64,000 nucleotides of DNA. Origin: CBDBJQ01 sp965206405. Lineage in GTDB: Bacteria > Pseudomonadota > Alphaproteobacteria > UBA8366. A program made the position numbers and the translations under genes. How positions within the stretch are numbered: position 1 is the stretch's first letter; every line of letters starts with the position of its first letter. Under the pieces are notes generated by a model. It was not told where the DNA came from. It did no database searches and worked only from the letters and a program-made list of their open reading frames with translations. The stretch is from assembly GCA_965206405.1 (NCBI GenBank), contig CBDBJQ010000006.1, forward strand, positions 434,001 through 498,000, in the 5' to 3' direction. Below, piece after piece: positions 1 to 9,630 of this stretch.

Positions 1-1838
1 GCCGCCTCGGCTTCCGCAGCTTCTGCAGTCACCTCGGGAGCATCCTCTGCCGTATCAACCTCTGCCGCATCAGCGTCTTCAGCCGGTTCTTCCGGTTCCC
101 CGGAGTCTGCGTCTTCCGCGTCGTCTTCTGCGTCTTCGGGCTCGCTGTTCTGCTGTTTCGAGCGGAGCGCGACCCCGAGAATGTCGCCAAGAGAGGCGCC
201 GGTGCTGGCACCGCCGTAGTTCTGCATCGCCTCCTGCTCTTCCTCGACCTCACGCGCCTTGATTGAGAGATTGACCTTGCGGTTGCCTTTCTCGACGGAG
301 GTTACCTTGGCATCGACCCGTTCGCCGACGGCGAAACGCTCCGGCCTCTGCTCCGACCTGTCACGCGCCAGATCGCTCTTGCGAATGAAGCCGTGGGCGC
401 CGTCGCCGATCGAAACCTCGATCCCGTTGGCGACCACCGCAACGATTGTGCAGGTGACGATCGACCCTTTCTTGACGCCCTCGGTTCCCGACTCGAACGG
501 ATCAGAGGATAGTTGCTTGATGCCAAGCGCAATGCGTTCCTTGGTGGTGTCGATGTCGAGAATCTTGACCTTGACCGTATCGTCTTTGTTGTAGGCGGCA
601 ATCGCCTGTTCGCCCGGCTTGTTCCAGTCCAGGTCCGACATGTGCACCATGCCGTCGATATCTCCCGGGAGGCCGATGAAAAGGCCGAATTCGGTAATGT
701 TGCGGATCGTGCCCTCGATCTCGGTGCCGACCGAATACTCGGCGGAGAAGGTGTCCCACGGATTGTCCAGGCACTGCTTGAGGCCGAGGCTGATCCGGCG
801 CCGCCGGGAATCTGTTTCGAGCACCATGATTTCGACTTCCTGGCTCGTCGACACGATTTTGCCGGGCTGGATGTTTTTCTTGGTCCAGCTCATCTCGGAG
901 ATGTGAATCAAGCCCTCCACGCCAGGTTCCAGTTCGACGAAGGCACCGTAGTCGGTGATGTTGGTGACGCGTCCGGTCAGTCGAGTTTGGGCCGGGTATT
1001 TGATCGCGATACCGTCCCACGGATCGGCCAGCAGTTGTTTCATGCCGAGGCTGATGCGCTGGGTCTCAGGGTTGAAGCGCAGTACCTGCACGTCGACGGT
1101 CTGTCCGACCTGGACGGCCTCGGAGGGATGGCCCAGGCGCTGCCAGGCCATGTCGGTGACATGCAGGAGACCATCGATGCCGCCAAGATCGACGAAGGCG
1201 CCGTAATCGGTGATGTTCTTGACGACGCCGTTCAGAATCTGGCCTTCGTGCAGGTTGGAAATGAGCTTGTCACGCTCTTCTTTGCGGCTTTCTTCGAGCA
1301 CGGCGCGGCGGGAGACAACGATGTTGCCCCGGGCGCGGTCCATTTTCAGGATGGCGAAAGGCTGCTCGCTGCCCATCAGCGGGGTGGCGTCGCGCACCGG
1401 GCGAATGTCGATCTGGCTTCCGGGCAGGAAGGCGACGGTGCCTTGCAGGTCGACGGTAAAGCCGCCCTTGACGCGTCCGAAGATCACGCCGGTGACCCAT
1501 GCATTCTCGTCATAGGAGCGCTCGAGCAGCGACCAGGCTTCCTCGCGGCGGGCCTTTTCGCGGGAGAGAACGGCTTCGCCGTGCTTGTTCTCCATGCGCT
1601 CGAGGAACACCTCGACAATGTCGCCGATGGAGACTTCCGCGTCCTGTTCGGGTGAGGAGAACTCCTTCAGGGCGACGCGGCCTTCCGATTTCAGGCCCAC
1701 ATCGACGACAGCGAAGTCGTTCTCTATGGCAATGACACGTCCTTCGATGACGTGACCCACGATGCCCTGCTTGGCGCCGGGGGAGTTTTCGAGCATTTCG
1801 GCGAAGTTTTCTTCCTTCACCGCAGGTTGTTCCGACAT
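1..1838 (-). CDS. rpsA: 30S ribosomal protein S1 (C-terminus off the left edge)
   Basis: S1 binds mRNA on the 30S subunit and helps load leaders with weak Shine-Dalgarno sequences. Translated from the ATG at 1838 (MSEQPAVKEENF), about 612 residues lie in the window. They contain successive S1/OB repeats recognisable by NITDYGAFV, NITEFGLFIGL and HVTDMAW / HISEMSW / HMSDLDW. An acidic Glu/Asp/Ala-rich tail follows (SEPEDAEDDAEDADSGEPEE) and is still open at position 1, so the stop is outside. It lies downstream of cmk on the same strand, in the classical aroA-cmk-rpsA order; ihfB would be expected next. Identity is certain; only the end is missing. Confidence 0.97.
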   Translation of the reverse strand, partial: MSEQPAVKEENFAEMLENSPGAKQGIVGHVIEGRVIAIENDFAVVDVGLKSEGRVALKEFSSPEQDAEVSIGDIVEVFLERMENKHGEAVLSREKARREEAWSLLERSYDENAWVTGVIFGRVKGGFTVDLQGTVAFLPGSQIDIRPVRDATPLMGSEQPFAILKMDRARGNIVVSRRAVLEESRKEERDKLISNLHEGQILNGVVKNITDYGAFVDLGGIDGLLHVTDMAWQRLGHPSEAVQVGQTVDVQVLRFNPETQRISLGMKQLLADPWDGIAIKYPAQTRLTGRVTNITDYGAFVELEPGVEGLIHISEMSWTKKNIQPGKIVSTSQEVEIMVLETDSRRRRISLGLKQCLDNPWDTFSAEYSVGTEIEGTIRNITEFGLFIGLPGDIDGMVHMSDLDWNKPGEQAIAAYNKDDTVKVKILDIDTTKERIALGIKQLSSDPFESGTEGVKKGSIVTCTIVAVVANGIEVSIGDGAHGFIRKSDLARDRSEQRPERFAVGERVDAKVTSVEKGNRKVNLSIKAREVEEEQEAMQNYGGASTGASLGDILGVALRSKQQNSEPEDAEDDAEDADSGEPEEPAEDADAAEVDTAEDAPEVTAEAAEAEA

Positions 1839-1987
1839 GTATACCCAGTCCTTTTCTGAGTTTGGTTTTTCGGGCCGACCGGTTGGTTCCGACGGTCTTG
1901 TGTTTACAAACGCCATCCGCATCACGCGTTTCGCGCGCACCGGAAAGGATTTTGGTCGAATTCGCGGAATATAAAGGGGATTCCAGG

Positions 1988-2620
1988 TCAGGCCAGATGC
2001 GCGATGCGCTTCAGTGCCTCCCGGAAGGCCGTTTCTGCATCCATGTCGGATGTATCCAGAACGCTGGCATCTTCTGCCACCCGCAATGGATTGACCACAC
2101 GCTGCGTGTCGAGCCGGTCCCGGTTCTCCATTTCCCGCAAAACGTCGCCGTATATAACGGTCGGGTCGCTTTTTAGCAACTCCTTATGGCGGCGTTCGGC
2201 GCGAACCTCGGGGCGGGCGTCGATATAGATCTTGATATCGGCATCAGGGCAGATCACCGTGCCGATGTCGCGACCTTCGATAACCGCACCAAGCGCATTT
2301 CCCGGCGGACTGGCGGCGAAGTTGCGTTGATAGTCGCGCAGGATCTGGCGGACCGGCGCCATGGCGGAGACATGGGCCGCCGCCGCGGCTGCGGTTTCAC
2401 CGGAAAGTTCCGGATCGGCGATGTCCGAGGGATCGATCCCATTCGCTGCCGCAATGGCGACCTCCTCGTCCTGGGGGTCGCCCCCGGCCCGGATCACGGC
2501 CAGGCCAACGGCGCGGTAGATCTTGCCCGTATCGAGATGGACGAATCCAAAATGCTCGGCAAGGCGGCTGGCAAGCGAGCCTTTGCCCGACGCAGCAGGG
2601 CCGTCGATGGCGATAATCAC
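1988..2620 (-). CDS. cmk: Cytidylate kinase
   Basis: Phosphorylates CMP/dCMP with ATP in the cytosol (pyrimidine nucleotide salvage and synthesis). The 210-residue protein begins [15 protein letters not shown], with the P-loop GPAASGKG at residues 7-14. It has the family motifs [11 protein letters not shown] and [19 protein letters not shown], and the lid arginines in RAERRHKEL. The start is GTG, overlapping the aroA TGA as GTGA, which suggests translational coupling. The length is slightly below the usual 220-230 residues. It sits between aroA and rpsA as in many proteobacteria. Confidence 0.95.
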   Translation of the reverse strand: MIIAIDGPAASGKGSLASRLAEHFGFVHLDTGKIYRAVGLAVIRAGGDPQDEEVAIAAANGIDPSDIADPELSGETAAAAAAHVSAMAPVRQILRDYQRNFAASPPGNALGAVIEGRDIGTVICPDADIKIYIDARPEVRAERRHKELLKSDPTVIYGDVLREMENRDRLDTQRVVNPLRVAEDASVLDTSDMDAETAFREALKRIAHLA

Positions 2621-3975
2621 GATGGAGCTGCCTTCGGTGATCCGGTTGGCTCGGATGACCCGATGGCGGCGCCAAGGTTGTTCATCATTTCGGTGAAGCC
2701 GGGGAAGCTGGTGGCGATGGCGGATGCATCGTCGACGGTGACCGCTGCCTTTGCCGCCGCACCGAGTACAAGGAAACCCATGGCGATCCGGTGGTCGCCC
2801 CGGGCCTCGACCATCCCGCCGCCGGGCGGGGGTCCGTTGGCGCCGGTAATCACGAGATCGTCTCCCTCGATCGCGGCTTCCACCCCGTTGGCGGCCAAGC
2901 CATCGGCAATCGCAGCGAGGCGGTCGCTTTCCTTGACCCTGAGCTCGCCGAGGCCACGCATCACGGTTCGGCCTTCGGCGATGGCGGCGACGGCGGCGAG
3001 CACCGGGTATTCGTCAATCATCGACGGCGCACGCTCCGCCGGCACTTCGATGCCCTTCAGCGCACCCGTACGAACGGTGAGATTGGCGACGGGTTCCCCG
3101 GAGATCTCCTGGCGATTCTCTTCCCGGATATCGGCGCCCATTTCGCGCAGACTCTCGAGCAACCCCGTCCGGTGCGGATTGAGGCCGACATTGCGCAGCG
3201 TCACCTGTGAATCCGGTACTGTCAGCGCCGCAACCAGCGGGAAGGCGGCGGAAGAGAAATCGCTGGGCACGGAGATCTGTGCCGGCTGCAGCTCCGGCTG
3301 GCCGGACAGGATGATCCGGCGCGCGCCGTCGCTGTCTGTCTGCACAGCAATTTCGGCGCCGAACTGGGGCAACATCCGCTCCGTGTGGTCGCGGGTCTCC
3401 TGCGCTTCGACGACCGTGGTTTCTCCGGGTGCGTTCAGCCCGGCGAGCAGCACCGCTGACTTGACCTGGGCGGAAGGCACGGGGAGGCGGTACTCAATCG
3501 GCATCGGGCATTCGGCGCCATCAACAGTGAGCGGCAACCGGCATCCGCTTCGGGTCCGGAACGTAGCGCCCATCTCTGAAAGCGGATCGACGATGCGCTG
3601 CATCGGACGGCCGCGAAGAGAATCATCACCGGTCACCGTCGCTGTCAGGGGATGCGTTGCCAAAAGGCCGATCAGGAGGCGGGCGCCGGTGCCGGCGTTG
3701 CCCATGTCGAGGACGTCGTCGGGTTCCGCAAGACCGCCGATGCCAACACCATGGACGCGCCACGAGCCGTCTTTTTCCTGTGCGATCTTGGCACCAAGCG
3801 CACGCAGGCAAGCGGCAGTTCGCATCACGTCCTCGCCTTCGAGCAGTCCGTCGATCCGGGTCTCGCCGACGGCGAGCGCACCGAGTATCAGCGCCCGGTG
3901 CGAGACGGATTTATCCCCGGGGATGGCGGCTTCGCCCACGAGCACGGCGGCCGGTTGTGAGATGGCCTGCGGCAC
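2617..3975 (-). CDS. aroA: 3-phosphoshikimate 1-carboxyvinyltransferase (EPSP synthase)
   Basis: Sixth step of the shikimate pathway: PEP + shikimate-3-phosphate to EPSP. The 452-residue protein has the substrate motif [11 protein letters not shown] near residue 20, [14 protein letters not shown] [14 protein letters not shown], and the C-terminal [10 protein letters not shown] chose the GTG at 3975 ([10 protein letters not shown]) because a GGAGG lies 6 nt upstream. An in-frame ATG at 4092 would add 39 unrelated residues. The [10 protein letters not shown] and DNAGTG-type motifs suggest the class II-like form common in alphaproteobacteria, but I did not test this. Its stop overlaps the cmk start. 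Confidence 0.95.
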   Translation of the reverse strand: MPQAISQPAAVLVGEAAIPGDKSVSHRALILGALAVGETRIDGLLEGEDVMRTAACLRALGAKIAQEKDGSWRVHGVGIGGLAEPDDVLDMGNAGTGARLLIGLLATHPLTATVTGDDSLRGRPMQRIVDPLSEMGATFRTRSGCRLPLTVDGAECPMPIEYRLPVPSAQVKSAVLLAGLNAPGETTVVEAQETRDHTERMLPQFGAEIAVQTDSDGARRIILSGQPELQPAQISVPSDFSSAAFPLVAALTVPDSQVTLRNVGLNPHRTGLLESLREMGADIREENRQEISGEPVANLTVRTGALKGIEVPAERAPSMIDEYPVLAAVAAIAEGRTVMRGLGELRVKESDRLAAIADGLAANGVEAAIEGDDLVITGANGPPPGGGMVEARGDHRIAMGFLVLGAAAKAAVTVDDASAIATSFPGFTEMMNNLGAAIGSSEPTGSPKAAPS

Positions 3976-4200
3976 TGCGTACCTCCGTTGTTTCCCATGG
4001 TTTCTCGCGAATTCCCGTGATCCGCGCTTCGATGCGTATCCGAATCGCACTTTATACGCCGGCAAACTGACCCAGATAGCACGGCGATTCAAGACTGGCG
4101 GCCGTAATCAGCAACTTACGCAACCTGCCCCGCAGCCGCAGGGTGGTTGTGGGGAAGGCTTGATATGCCCCCGTTGATGGGGAATATAGGGAGTTCCGTT

Positions 4201-4242
4201 GCGCACCCTGCGGGTTGCCTAGCGCACCCTGCAGGTTGCCTG
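4201..4242. repeat. 21-bp tandem duplication upstream of tRNA-Ala
   Basis: Two imperfect copies of a 21-bp unit beginning gcgcaccctg start at 4201 and 4222, ending eight bases before the tRNA. One of several short two-copy duplications at gene borders in this window. Confidence 0.8.
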
Positions 4243-4249
4243 CGGGTAT

Positions 4250-4325
4250 GGGGCCGTAGCTCAGTTGGGAGAGCGCTGCAATGGCATTGCAGAGGTCAGG
4301 GGTTCGACTCCCCTCGGCTCCACCA
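4250..4325 (+). tRNA. tRNA-Ala (anticodon GGC)
   Basis: A full cloverleaf. The acceptor GGGGCCG pairs with CGGCTCC. The D-arm is GCTCAGTTGGGAGAGC, the anticodon stem CTGCA/TGCAG carries loop ATGGCAT (anticodon GGC), and the T-arm is AGGGGTTCGACTCCCCT. CCA is encoded at 4323-4325. The discriminator base is A, as usual for alanine tRNAs. The DNA just downstream holds decayed phage-type genes, so it may have served as an integration site. Confidence 0.96.
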
Positions 4326-4490
4326 AATTCTTTGGCAGACGGATTTACGGTTATTCGGCCACAATTCGGTGGAGATCTAGCTTTAAGGCAAGTGACATAG
4401 CCACCCTATTCATAGCTCGATTTGTGGAATCGAAGCGGGTCGCCGAAGCGCGAATAGGAAATAGGTACAGCAAAGATAGGGCTTTATTGT

Positions 4491-4610
4491 ATGCCTGCGG
4501 TAAAAACGAAGAAGGCCCCAAGCAGAGGCCTTGCTAAGTTTAACAAGATTATCGAGGGCGCGACCTTCGATGATCTTGCCAAAGCACGAGCCTATCCTTT
4601 TTTGAAGTGA
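4491..4610 (+). other. Possible 39-residue lysine-rich small ORF (unproven)
   Basis: ATG to TGA, beginning MPAVKTKKAPSRGLAKFNKI and ending AKARAYPFLK. It has a basic start and a helical-looking middle (IIEGATFDDLAKARA). There is no clear ribosome binding site and I recognise no family. It lies in the 695-bp gap between tRNA-Ala and the formate dehydrogenase genes, a gap that otherwise holds remnants (poly-C run at 4647, DUF5131 fragment at 4769-4992). It may be a genuine small gene or the end of a lost one. Confidence 0.25.
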
Positions 4611-4768
4611 GCTGGCGGCAAGCGAGCCTTCGCGCCAGAAATTCTACCCCCCCCCCCTCGCCAGGAATTTGACAACTACTGGGAGCCGTTTTTTGCTCTC
4701 GACAGCCGCATTCAGCGCGCGCATCTTTCTGATCTAAACCTTGATCTGATGTCCATCTATCGGGTTCT

Positions 4769-4992
4769 TCAGGCGAACCACACCGCCGGCTTCTTTCGGC
4801 GCATGGGTGTGTGCAGGTGTTCAGGGTGTAACGCCAACCGGAAGCCGTTTTGTATTTGCTCAGATCGATGGCTTGCAGCCGGTGGGACAGTTGCTTGGCC
4901 TAGAAAAATTTACAGCTGGGCGAGATTTTGGTGCATCCCGTAACGGGATTCCATGTCATCTGCGTCCATTCGATTTGCGATGGACTGCTCAT
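4769..4992 (-). pseudogene. DUF5131 / phage Gp37-Gp68 family protein, degraded
   Basis: From the ATG at 4992 the reading frame gives [20 protein letters not shown] then TKISPSCK, the diagnostic N-terminus of the phage Gp37/Gp68 (DUF5131) family. A TAG then falls where the conserved ...CKNCYA... block should be, and the frame continues AKQLSHRLQAIDL. After a further frameshift the family motif reappears as NGFRLALHPEHLHTPMRRKK before a stop at 4769. At least two disruptions and loss of most of the ~250-residue family length make it a pseudogene. It lies beside tRNA-Ala, suggesting a decayed prophage or integrative element. Confidence 0.8.
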
Positions 4993-5020
4993 TTTTCTGT
5001 TTTTGGACGGAAGAGGGGAG

Positions 5021-7873
5021 TCAGGTGGCTGCGCCACCCTTCTCGATGCGGGCGGCGCAGAACTTGAACTCGGGGATCTTGCCGTAGGGGTCGAGCTGCG
5101 GGTTGGTAAGGAAGTTCGCCGGTGCCTCTGCATAGCAGAACGGGACGAACACCATGCCTTCGGGGATCGCGCGGTCGGCCCGGGCGGTCAGCTCGATCAC
5201 GCCGCGCCGCGTCTCCACGCGCACCGGATCTCCCGGTGCGAGCCCATGGCGAACAAGATCCCGATAATTCAGCGAGGCCACCGCCTCGGGCTCGATACTG
5301 TCGAGCACGGACGCACGCCGCGTCATGGCGCCGGTGTGCCAATGCTCGAGCTGCCGTCCGGTGGTCAGCACCATCGGATAGGCATTGTCCGGCATCTCGT
5401 CGGGAGGCAGGACCGCCGGCCCGACCAGTTTGCCGCGCCCGCTATCCGTCGGGAATACCTCGGCGAACACGATCTCTGCTCCCGGGCTGTCGGGCCCGTC
5501 GCAGGGATAGGTGACCGAATCTTCGCGCTCGAGGCGATCCCAGGTGATGTTGGCCAGCGAGGGCATGATCCGGGTCATCTCCGCAAACACGTCGCGCGGA
5601 TGCTCATAATTCCAGTCGAGGCCGAGACGGCGGGCAAGGTCCTGGATCAGCCACCAGTCCTGCCGCGCATCGCCGGGCATGCCGAGCGCGGTGCGGCCTA
5701 TCTGCACCTGCCGGTTGGTGTTGGTGACGGTGCCGTCCTTCTCGGGCCAGGCCGAGGCGGGCAGGACCACGTCGGCATGAAAGGCGGTTTCGGTGAGGAA
5801 GATGTCCTGAACCACCAGATGCTCGAGCCGGGTCAGCGCGGCCCGGGCATGGGTGGCGTCGGGGTCCGACATCGCCGGGTTCTCACCCATCACATAGAGG
5901 CCCTTGATGTTCCCGGCGTGGACGGCGTCCATGATCTCGACCACGGTGAGGCCGCTTTCCGGGTCGAGCTCGGCACCCCAGAAGGTCTCGAAACTTTTCC
6001 GGATCTCGGGATCGGCGATCGGCTGGTAATCGGGAAGGGCGAAGGGGATCAGGCCGACATCCGAGGCCCCCTGGACGTTGTTCTGGCCGCGCAGCGGGTG
6101 TAGCCCGGTGCCTGGCCGACCCACCTGTCCGGTGATCAGGGCGAGATCGATCAGGCAACGTGCGTTGTCGGTGCCGTGCGTCGACTGCGAGATGCCCATG
6201 CCCCAGAAGATGATCGAGGCCGAAGCGTGGGCAAATTCCCGGGCGACGATCCTGAGTGTCTCGGCGGGGATGCCGCAGATCGACTCCATCGCCTCCGGCG
6301 GATAGTCCTTGAGATGATCGCGAAGCCGTTCGAATCCCTCGGTGCGGGCCTGGACGAACTGCTCGTCATAGAGACCCTCCTCGACGATTACATGCAGCAT
6401 GGCGTTCAGCATGGCGACGTCAGTGCCAGGCGTGAACTGGAGCATGTGGGTGGCGTGCGCGGCGAGAGCCTGGCCGCGCGGATCGCAGACGATCAGCGTC
6501 TTGCCGGCGGCAGCCTGCTGCTTGAAGAAGGTCGCGGCGACGGGGTGGTTCTCGGTCGGGTTGGCGCCGATCACCATGATAACGTCGGAGTCCTCGCACG
6601 CGGTGAAGGGCGCCGTCACCGCGCCCGAGCCAATGCACTCCATCAGCGCTGCCACCGAGGATGCATGGCAGAGGCGGGTGCAGTGGTCGACATTGTTGGT
6701 TCCGAAACCGGTGCGTACGAGCTTCTGGAACAGGTAGGCTTCCTCGTTTGAGCCCTTGGCTGACCCGAAGCCGGCCAGCGCGCCACCGCCGTCGCGGTCG
6801 CGGATGCGCCCCAGGCCGTCGGCCGCCCGGGCCAGCGCCTCATCCCATGTCGCTTCCCGGAAATGCGTCGACGGATCGGCGGGGTCGACGTCGCCGGTGG
6901 CATCCTTCGGCACATCGTCGCGGCGGATAAGCGGCACGGTCAGGCGGTGGGGATGGTGGACGTAATCGAAGCCGAAGCGTCCCTTGACGCAGAGCCGGTT
7001 GCGGTTCGACGGCCCGTCCCGCCCATCCACGAAAAGCAGCTTGCCGTCCTTGACGTTGTAGGTGATCTGGCAGCCGACGCCGCAATATGGGCAGACGCTG
7101 TCGATTTGCTCGTCCGGCCAGTTGATTCGGGTTTGATTCTCGTCGAGCAGGCTCGATTCCATCAGCGCCCCGGTCGGGCAGGCCTGTACGCATTCACCGC
7201 AGGCAACGCAGGTGCTCTGTCCCATCGGGTCGTCGAAGTCGAACACGATTTTCGATTCACGGCCCCGGCCGGCCATGCCGATGACGCCGTTGACCTGGAT
7301 CTCGCGACACGCACGCACGCAAAGATTGCAGTGGATGCAGGCGTCGAGATTGACTCGCATCGCCGGGTGGCTGTCATCGAGGGCGGGTCCCGCATGGAGC
7401 GGCAAGCCTCCGTCCGTGGCTTTCGTGGTTTTTGCGGTCTCGGCGGTTCCTATGCTTTCCGCACCGGATACGCCGATGATCTCGGCCTGGCGCCAGAACC
7501 GGGAATCCGGGTCGTGTGCCGTACTGCGTGCCGGCTGGTCGACGGCGAGCATCTCGAACACCATCCGCCGCGCCTCGGAGGCGCGGGCGGAATCGGTTTT
7601 CACCTCCATGCCCGGCGACGGCTTGCGCAAGCACGAGGCGGCGAGCACCCGCTCGCCGCTAATCTCGACCATACAGGAGCGGCAGTTGCCGTCGGGCCGG
7701 TAGCCCGAATCCGGATCGTGGCAGAGATGGGGGATCTCGGTGCCGTGGCGCTGTGCCGCCTGCCAGAGGGTCTCGCCCACCATCGCCTCGACGCTTTCGC
7801 CGTCGAGGGTGAAGGCGATGGTCTCGCCGCCTTCGCTGTGTCCGATATCCCAGGGGTTTTTGGCGGTCGTCAT
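5021..7873 (-). CDS. fdh1A: NAD-dependent formate dehydrogenase, alpha subunit (Mo/W-bisPGD)
   Basis: Catalytic subunit oxidising formate to CO2 in the cytoplasm. The 950 residues hold, in order: an N-terminal [2Fe-2S] ferredoxin domain (Cys51, 64, 67, 81); a [4Fe-4S] pair ([11 protein letters not shown] at 179-189 and [11 protein letters not shown] at 222-232); a further cluster at CPYCGVGC (261-268); then the molybdopterin oxidoreductase body with likely catalytic Cys402 in RLCHASSVA, and the C-terminal MopB domain. I start at the ATG at 7873 ([10 protein letters not shown]). It overlaps the upstream beta-subunit stop as ATGA and has AGAGGA upstream, so an in-frame extension to 8080 is unlikely. 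The fused partner subunit points to the Methylorubrum FDH1 type, which uses tungsten; metal use here is inference. Confidence 0.93.
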   Translation of the reverse strand: MTTAKNPWDIGHSEGGETIAFTLDGESVEAMVGETLWQAAQRHGTEIPHLCHDPDSGYRPDGNCRSCMVEISGERVLAASCLRKPSPGMEVKTDSARASEARRMVFEMLAVDQPARSTAHDPDSRFWRQAEIIGVSGAESIGTAETAKTTKATDGGLPLHAGPALDDSHPAMRVNLDACIHCNLCVRACREIQVNGVIGMAGRGRESKIVFDFDDPMGQSTCVACGECVQACPTGALMESSLLDENQTRINWPDEQIDSVCPYCGVGCQITYNVKDGKLLFVDGRDGPSNRNRLCVKGRFGFDYVHHPHRLTVPLIRRDDVPKDATGDVDPADPSTHFREATWDEALARAADGLGRIRDRDGGGALAGFGSAKGSNEEAYLFQKLVRTGFGTNNVDHCTRLCHASSVAALMECIGSGAVTAPFTACEDSDVIMVIGANPTENHPVAATFFKQQAAAGKTLIVCDPRGQALAAHATHMLQFTPGTDVAMLNAMLHVIVEEGLYDEQFVQARTEGFERLRDHLKDYPPEAMESICGIPAETLRIVAREFAHASASIIFWGMGISQSTHGTDNARCLIDLALITGQVGRPGTGLHPLRGQNNVQGASDVGLIPFALPDYQPIADPEIRKSFETFWGAELDPESGLTVVEIMDAVHAGNIKGLYVMGENPAMSDPDATHARAALTRLEHLVVQDIFLTETAFHADVVLPASAWPEKDGTVTNTNRQVQIGRTALGMPGDARQDWWLIQDLARRLGLDWNYEHPRDVFAEMTRIMPSLANITWDRLEREDSVTYPCDGPDSPGAEIVFAEVFPTDSGRGKLVGPAVLPPDEMPDNAYPMVLTTGRQLEHWHTGAMTRRASVLDSIEPEAVASLNYRDLVRHGLAPGDPVRVETRRGVIELTARADRAIPEGMVFVPFCYAEAPANFLTNPQLDPYGKIPEFKFCAARIEKGGAAT

Positions 7874-9594
7874 TTGATGTCCTCTGGGAATTTGATGTCC
7901 TCTGGGAAATCCCGCAGCGCCGAGAATACCGGGTTGGCGGCGGCCTGCCCAAGCCCGCAGATCGACGCATCGGCCATGCACCGCCCGACCTCCTCGATCA
8001 GCGGTGCATCCCAGCGCGGTGCCTGCATCAGCCCGACCAGCTTTTCGGTGCCGACCCGACACGGCGTGCATTGCCCACAACTCTCATCCTCGAAGAATCG
8101 CATCAGGTTGAGCGCCACGTCGCGGATCCGGTCCTCCTCGGAAAGTACGATGACGGCGTGCGAACCAACGAAACAGCCATGGGGCTCAAGCGTGCCGAAA
8201 TCGAGCGGGAGGTCGGCTTTCTCCGCTGGCAGGATGCCGCCCGAGGCGCCGCCCGGAAGGAAGCCTCGCAGGCTGTGGCCTTCCTGCATGCCGCCGCAGT
8301 GCTCCTCGATCAATTCCCGCGTCGAGATGCCGGCCGGAGCGAGCTTGACTCCCGGTTCCGCGACCCGGCCCGACACGGAATAGCTCCGCAGGCCCTTCGC
8401 CTCGCCGTGGCCCTGCGCGGCGAACCACTCGGCGCCGCGGGCGACGATCTCTGGAATCCAAAACAGCGTCTCGACATTGTTGACCAGGGTCGGCTGGTCG
8501 AAGAGACCAATTTCGGCAACGTAGGGCGGGCGGTGCCGGGGCAGGCCGCGCTTGCCCTCGATGCTCTCGATCATCGCGGATTCTTCGCCGCAGATATAGG
8601 CGCCGGCGCCACGGCGCAGTTCGATACGAGTGGTTGTATCGAGGCCCGCCGCCTCGATCAGGGGAATTTCGGCCAGCAGGATTTCGCGGATATGGGGGTA
8701 TTCGTCGCGGAGATAAATCACCGCGGCCTCCGCGCCGACGACCCAGGCCGCAACCAGCATACCTTCGAGCATGCGGTGCGGATCGGTCTCGAGGTAGTGG
8801 CGGTCCTTGAAGGTGCCGGGCTCGCCCTCGTCGGCATTGACCGCCATCATCTTGGAGCCGGTCATGCCGCGCACGATTTCCCACTTGTTGCCGGTCGGGA
8901 AACCGGCACCGCCGAGGCCGCGCAGGCCCGAATACTGGAGTGTTTCGATCAACGCATCGGCCGACTGCCGGCCGGCGAGGCAATCCTCGAGCAGCTGATA
9001 GCCGCCTTCGTTTCTATAGGTGTTGAACGTCCGGTATGCAGGAATTTCCGGCTCGGTCTCGCCGGCGGCGATCGCAGCGAGCACTGAATCCGCTGCCGCT
9101 GGTGCAAGATGGCGATGCCCGATTTCGGCGACCGGTGCCGCATCACAGCGTCCCATGCAGGGTGCGCGCACGATGCGCACATCCGCGCCGGCTTTGCCAG
9201 CCAGTGCTTCCGCGATTGCATCCGCACCGGCCATGGCGCAGGGCAGGCTTTCGCAGACGCGGACCGTCACTGCCGGCACCGGCGCTTCGCCTGCCTTGCG
9301 GAGGTCGAAATGGGCATAGAACGTCGCGACCTCCCAGGCTTCGGCAAGGGGAATCCTCATTTCGGCTGCCAGCGCCGCAAGATGCGCTGCCGAGATCTGG
9401 CCATGGGCGTCCTGGATCAGATGGAGGTGTTCGATCAAAAGGTCCCGCTTGCGCGGCCGGTCGCCGAGCAAGGCGCGGATCTCTTCCAGCGCCTCCGGTT
9501 CGATCTGCCGGCCCTTGGGGTGCGACCGTCGGCTGCGGCGGCGGGCACCCGGATGGGCGTGTCGGCGCAAGATCGGTCGTTCTTCGCCCGCCAT
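7870..9594 (-). CDS. fdh1B: NAD-dependent formate dehydrogenase, fused gamma-beta subunit (NuoE-NuoF-like)
   Basis: Diaphorase part of formate dehydrogenase: takes electrons from the alpha subunit and reduces NAD+ at FMN. Residues ~30-155 are a NuoE/thioredoxin-like [2Fe-2S] domain (Cys114, 119, 146, 150). The rest is NuoF-like, with the NADH/FMN glycine-rich GLRGLGGAGFPTGNKWE, YICGEESAMIESIEGKRG and the C-terminal [4Fe-4S] site CGQCTPC (506-512) plus Cys546. The 574-residue fused architecture matches Methylorubrum Fdh1B rather than the separate FdsG and FdsB of Ralstonia or Rhodobacter. It ends in a duplicated FPEDIK, and its stop overlaps fdh1A. Confidence 0.92.
   Translation of the reverse strand: MAGEERPILRRHAHPGARRRSRRSHPKGRQIEPEALEEIRALLGDRPRKRDLLIEHLHLIQDAHGQISAAHLAALAAEMRIPLAEAWEVATFYAHFDLRKAGEAPVPAVTVRVCESLPCAMAGADAIAEALAGKAGADVRIVRAPCMGRCDAAPVAEIGHRHLAPAAADSVLAAIAAGETEPEIPAYRTFNTYRNEGGYQLLEDCLAGRQSADALIETLQYSGLRGLGGAGFPTGNKWEIVRGMTGSKMMAVNADEGEPGTFKDRHYLETDPHRMLEGMLVAAWVVGAEAAVIYLRDEYPHIREILLAEIPLIEAAGLDTTTRIELRRGAGAYICGEESAMIESIEGKRGLPRHRPPYVAEIGLFDQPTLVNNVETLFWIPEIVARGAEWFAAQGHGEAKGLRSYSVSGRVAEPGVKLAPAGISTRELIEEHCGGMQEGHSLRGFLPGGASGGILPAEKADLPLDFGTLEPHGCFVGSHAVIVLSEEDRIRDVALNLMRFFEDESCGQCTPCRVGTEKLVGLMQAPRWDAPLIEEVGRCMADASICGLGQAAANPVFSALRDFPEDIKFPEDIK
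7873..7908. repeat. 18-bp perfect tandem duplication at the fdh1B/fdh1A junction
   Basis: tttgatgtcctctgggaa occurs twice back to back. On the coding strand it repeats the last six codons of the beta subunit ([12 protein letters not shown]) and with them the ribosome binding site AGAGGA used by the alpha subunit. Confidence 0.9.
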
Positions 9595-9630
9595 CCGGTT
9601 TTCCTCTCTGCCGGACTTAGCCCAGCGGCC

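Noticed and set aside
513..1655. Long plus-strand open frame (380 codons)
   Set aside because: Opposite strand of rpsA; its peptide has no family features while the minus frame is unmistakable S1.
2186..4177. 663-codon plus-strand open frame
   Set aside because: Shadow of cmk and aroA; low-complexity Ser/Arg/Ala peptide typical of antisense reading in high-GC DNA.
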